DNA from: Anticarsia gemmatalis
Taxonomy: Eukaryota; Arthropoda; Insecta; Lepidoptera; Erebidae
Length of the DNA stretch: 64,000 nt
Reading direction: 5' to 3'
Assembly: GCF_050436995.1 (NCBI RefSeq)
Contig: NC_134766.1
Location: 434,001 to 498,000, forward strand
A model generated the notes under the pieces. It did no database searches. It was not told the DNA's origin and worked only from the letters and a program-made list of their open reading frames with translations. This document shows, one piece after another, positions 60,170 through 64,000 of the stretch (position 1 is the stretch's first letter; each line of letters starts with the position of its first letter). A program made the translations under genes and the position numbers.

Positions 60170-60196
60170 CCCGTGACGTCATCACTGACTCACGGG
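60170..60196. promoter_or_regulatory. CRE/AP-1 cluster within an inverted repeat
   Basis: A perfect CRE TGACGTCA (60174-60181) and a perfect AP-1 site TGACTCA (60186-60192) lie 4 bp apart. They are framed by the inverted repeat CCCGTGA (60170-60176) and TCACGGG (60190-60196). Motif match only; function inferred. Confidence 0.4.
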
Positions 60197-60534
60197 GTAA
60201 TGGTGGACTTTTAAATGGCACTCTGCATTAATTGTGTTAGCCGAATGCATTTGGATACCGTCCAGAAATTACACGAAAATTTTTCAGAATAACCATTATA
60301 AATTCAACGAAATGTACTTGTGAATTAAATTTTTCGTAATTTACTGCTGCGATTTGGAGATGAGTTTCGTGATGTTTATGAATGTTTATGGTGTCCGGAG
60401 TTAAAGTGCTTTTGTGTTGTAAGGCTTCTTAAAAATGTTGACCTCCCTATAAGACTAAGAGCAGGGTACATTTTAAGAGACACAAAAACTCCGTGGTCAT
60501 CTCCGCTTGTATAAACTAACATCATCAGTCTAGC

Positions 60535-60640
60535 CTTTCTTCCAACTATGTTGGAGTCGGCTTCCAGTCTCACTAGATGCAGCGGAATACCAGTATTTTA
60601 CATGTAGCGACTGCCTATCGGGCTTCAACAAAACTTGTAT
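60535..60640 (-). mobile_element. Fragment of the 28795/36318 repeat family
   Basis: The minus-oriented end of the family: 'tccaactatgttggagtcggcttccagtctcac', 'gatgcag', 'taccagtattttacatg' and 'gcgactgcctat'. Confidence 0.6.
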
Positions 60641-63105
60641 AAGCTATCATAAACAAAATTGTGCATCAAAGCCCAAGTGTACCAGTTTCATTGCAAACAA
60701 CTTATAATAAATAATGTCGGTAAACCAGTTGAGAATATTTGTTTTACTTTAAAAGGATGCGATCAGTTCTTGTCGTCAATATCGCAAGAGACTTGAAATG
60801 TAATCTGGCAACATTCTTGTGGCCTTATTTTTAAAAGGTTTTGTTCAAATGCATTTTAAATATTTTAAGAATGAGAAAGCTTTAAAAATCATTTGGAACA
60901 TGTGTTTTTTGCTTAAATATTTATAAGTGACTTTATTTTCATCAAAAACCACATGTTATTAGGTGCAGGCCTGCAGGGTGTTGTATTTTTCAATCACAAA
61001 TGCAAACTTAATCGAGAGTTACAATGTAATGGGTAACTAATCCAGAGGTACACTGTGTTTATCGGCCAGTACAAGTATTATAAAGTAACTCCAACCGTCA
61101 AATTCATCGATGAAATCTGTTGATGACAATATTAAAAGCACAACTTTCAATATCATAGGCTATACGATACCACGATATCTTAGTAATAATCTCTCGTTTA
61201 CTAAACTCTTTTAATAATTGTGAATGAATGCCTACCGTTATATCCCTTTCAATGATCGGGCCCCCATAACAGACGGTGGCACATGTCTGTCAGAACGAAA
61301 GACGTTTCCTTCTCAACAACTGTTACTTAATTGAATATCGTTTAGGTGCTGCTGATACTAGGATATAGTAACAGTACAATAACAGTAACAATAAGAATCT
61401 TTGCTATTCGACGATATATTTCAAACTTGACATGTCTGCATTACCTACTGCTAAAATTTCCTATAAGCATGTAAAATAATTTGTATCCATTGTTCAAAAT
61501 GCCGCAAGTTTCCATGTTGAGCTTTCTCCGATTATATGGCTATTGTCTAGGCTACTAAAGTTTATAGGGATAGTAAAATCTGTCTAGCTTTTCTTGCTAG
61601 TAGTTGCTGACGGGTATTGCGTTGCCCGTGATTCGTCCTTGTCTAGAAGAAGGCAAATTTTCTGCAATATTTCTGATAAAAAGTCTATAGACTGTCGTGT
61701 TGAACAGTACTAGAATAATCAGTTTCTCTACTTGTGAAGAAGTATCGGTTAACTTATCAGGTAGAATTTTTACGGCTTTTTTCATACTTTTGATGCAATC
61801 TTCTATCGGATAGACACTTATTTTTAAGCTGTAAGAGTTCACAGATGAGGAACGGTCTTTCTCAACATTTAATAATTGTGTAAATCAAATAATATAAACT
61901 GCGTGGTTGTAACATAATGTGTCAGATTTGAGTTGATGGGCCTGACGCGTCGCAAATTGAAACAAACGCTCATGTGCCCAAACTGTTGGACAATGAGACT
62001 GACTACCTATTGCATGTTAGGGCTGACGGGCGCACAAAGCGTTGGAGGAATAAAGGACGACGTTGAATGATAAAATTAAATGTTAGGAACTTGTAGTGTA
62101 TGTGATATTTTATCTAAGCTAGTTTTTTATTTGGGGGCTTAAAAGTAGCTTTTATTTCTGGAGCGTCTTCTTCTGAACGTTGTGTGTCTGCTTTGCTAAA
62201 TACTAACTACCACATACAATTTTTGATGCAATTTAGATTTGTTATTAGATTAAGCTTTTTCTTGCTTAAAAGTCAGTTTGTCAATTGGTTCTTGACAACT
62301 CTAAATTTTCATCAGAAATTGCTATAGAATATCCTTATGCATTGCACCGGCACCTAGCGCAGAATTTCAAGGCTCTTTATCCTAACATAAATCTCTACAG
62401 ACTGCACCAAACTTTGCATAACCTCAAATTGTATTTACTGATTGCTTATTGCCAGATTTTTAAATAAAGGCTTATGTATTTAACTTAACAAACGTTCAAT
62501 ATAAATACATAATACACCTGGGGACCGTAGTAAGAGAATGGTAGCTCTGAAATCTTTATTAAGTGAGTTAATATACAGCAGAAGTTGGTCCATGTCTCCC
62601 GGGACGTCTCCCGAAGGTCGGGAACTTGCGACTCGTTTCAGTTGCAGAATGAGGACGGAATATTTAAACGGTAACCTCATATTTTAGTCATTTATACACG
62701 GCTTAGTGTAACTACTTTTATGAAGGAATTTATTTTATACATTTTTACTTTTTATTCTTCAAAGTTTATGGCCGGTCAAATGGCAGTCGTTAAGTCATGG
62801 CAATGGAGTTCTAGTCTAAGATCGAATTGGGCTTCTAACTAGTAACTAATAAATGAAAAGAAAGAAAGAAATAGTAGCCTTTACAAATTTCTCGAATGTA
62901 AGAAGTTGACTTTGTCATATTAATATAAAGAAAAAAAATTCAACTAGCTTTTAAAGCTTCGTGTCACTTTAAAAAAAGTCAGCGCTAGCTTTCAAACCTT
63001 TACTATAACGCGACATGTAATTAAAACAGTTAGTTTTAACATCAACACTATTAATACTGACAGACATTCGGACAGTTGTATTGTGTGCCATCCCTGCCAG
63101 TATGG
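60641..63105. other. Gene-free intron-like sequence
   Basis: AT-rich with no supported exon. Open frames such as 61597-61842 and 62285-62467 lack splice context and look like chance. No repeat copy is clearly recognisable. Confidence 0.35.
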
Positions 63106-63109
63106 GGGG

Positions 63110-63140
63110 CGCCCACGCATCGTTAGTTAGCGCGTGGGCG
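63110..63140. promoter_or_regulatory. Inverted pair of EGR-type sites (GCGTGGGCG)
   Basis: CGCCCACGC (63110-63118) and GCGTGGGCG (63132-63140) are exact reverse complements, 13 bp apart, inside a CpG-rich block of about 60 bp. GCGTGGGCG is the consensus of EGR/Zif268 zinc-finger factors (stripe in flies). Motif match only. Confidence 0.45.
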
Positions 63141-63897
63141 TCGCGCGAGTCTAGCCGCTAGATTACCGAATGTTTTGTAATCTCTGTTATTATTACGCTT
63201 CCTTCTGTACACTGTATACTGTACATAATACATTATATACAGTGTTTGTGTACCATTTCACGTTATTTGTTTATACAAGTTGCGGAATTTAATGAGAGAA
63301 TTTATGCGTGTTTTGAGTTGTAGCTCTGACTCTTCACAGTTCTGTTATTTTAACTAAACTTATTACGAGTAATGTTACAAAGTTAATGTACAATCTTATC
63401 CACATAGTTGTGTAAATACTAAGTTAAGAAGTTCTTGTAACTAACTCGAAGACTTTCACTTTTATCTAGGCAACAATCGTTAACATTGCTACTAATTACT
63501 AAACATGTAGGTGACACCTTACCGTCATCTTAACTCCACTAAATATGACAAGAAAGCCCTTTAACATGGTGATTGGTGACTCATTATAACAAACTACCAT
63601 ATTTATTTTTATATTAAAATATAACACATTTGTATATGATATAAAAATATTCACGTGATATAAATACGCGGGTGACGTGTGCTGGGTGAGGTAACGACCT
63701 CCGATTGCCTCACGGCGTGAGGTCATAACTGCAGTGCCTCGACCATCAACACTTGTATGCACTGCCCTTGGACACTAAGGTCTAATGCGCTAATTATTTG
63801 TTACACATTTATTTCTGGAGTATTTCGTATTAGCCGTCCTTGCAAAGATTGTTCTCTCACAGGTATTTATGTCAAACGATTAATGCTATGTTAAATC

Positions 63898-63985
63898 TAT
63901 ACTAGCAATATAAAGGTGAAGAATTTGCATGTTTGGAAGCGCTAATCTCAGCAATTACTGTTTCGAAATAAAGAGTTGTATTGTC
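63898..63985 (+). mobile_element. Start of a retroelement tail of the 52449 family (fragment)
   Basis: 'tctatactagcaatataaaggtgaagaattt' and 'agcgctaatctcagcaattactg' match the first third of the 52449 copy. It diverges near the window end. Confidence 0.55.
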
Positions 63986-64000
63986 AATTTATTAAGAGAA

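Noticed and set aside
1..64000. CRISPR arrays, operons, bacterial ribosome-binding sites or phage genes
   Set aside because: All supported genes are intron-bearing or metazoan-type; the only regular array is the 34-bp minisatellite at 7111-7351, which has no spacers.

Overview
The window looks like nuclear DNA from a moth or butterfly (Lepidoptera). The DNA is AT-rich, genes are split by short GT-AG introns, and tRNA-derived SINEs, terminal-inverted-repeat MITEs and retroelement tails of types known from Lepidoptera fill the introns and spacers. No species can be named from the sequence alone. All gene models were assembled by eye from splice sites and reading phase. Every multi-exon model reported closes in frame from ATG to stop.

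Left part (1-15,300). A secreted protein with two VWC-like cysteine modules lies on the minus strand (3989-1090). It is followed by a beta-1,3-galactosyltransferase-family enzyme (GT31, minus, 12657-6568) with long introns full of SINEs and repeats.

Middle-left (14,800-19,100). A small secreted peptide gene (minus, 17408-14825) has a TATA box, an initiator and a kappaB-like site at the expected spacing. Its first intron appears to contain the whole single-exon SDE2 gene (minus). UBE2C (vihar-type E2, plus, 18110-19040) follows.

Middle (22,700-32,200). A dead hAT transposon (22717-25815) keeps its terminal repeats and a perfect 8-bp target duplication. It sits 128 bp past the stop codon of syntaxin 16 (minus, 29981-25944). 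Syntaxin 16 is divergent from single-exon Arp8 (plus, 30508-32199), a subunit of the INO80 remodelling complex.

Middle-right (33,900-45,300). An XK-related membrane protein (minus, 37726-33915), a 296-residue secreted orphan with six cysteines (minus, 41009-38670) and the ESCRT-I subunit VPS28 (minus, 45241-42803) follow in turn.

Right part (45,560-64,000). A CpG-rich segment with CRE-like and YY1-like motifs and a splice donor looks like the promoter and first exon of a gene running rightward. No coding exon is supported after it. The remaining 18 kb reads like a long first intron with repeats and a few motif-dense islands, notably an inverted pair of EGR-type sites at 63110-63140 and a CRE/AP-1 cluster at 60170-60196.

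The conserved genes are housekeeping genes (vesicle traffic, ubiquitin, chromatin, glycosylation) with no shared pathway. The least familiar material is the small inducible-looking peptide gene, the two secreted orphans, the nested palindrome at 304-465 and the regulatory islands in the right-hand intron-like region.
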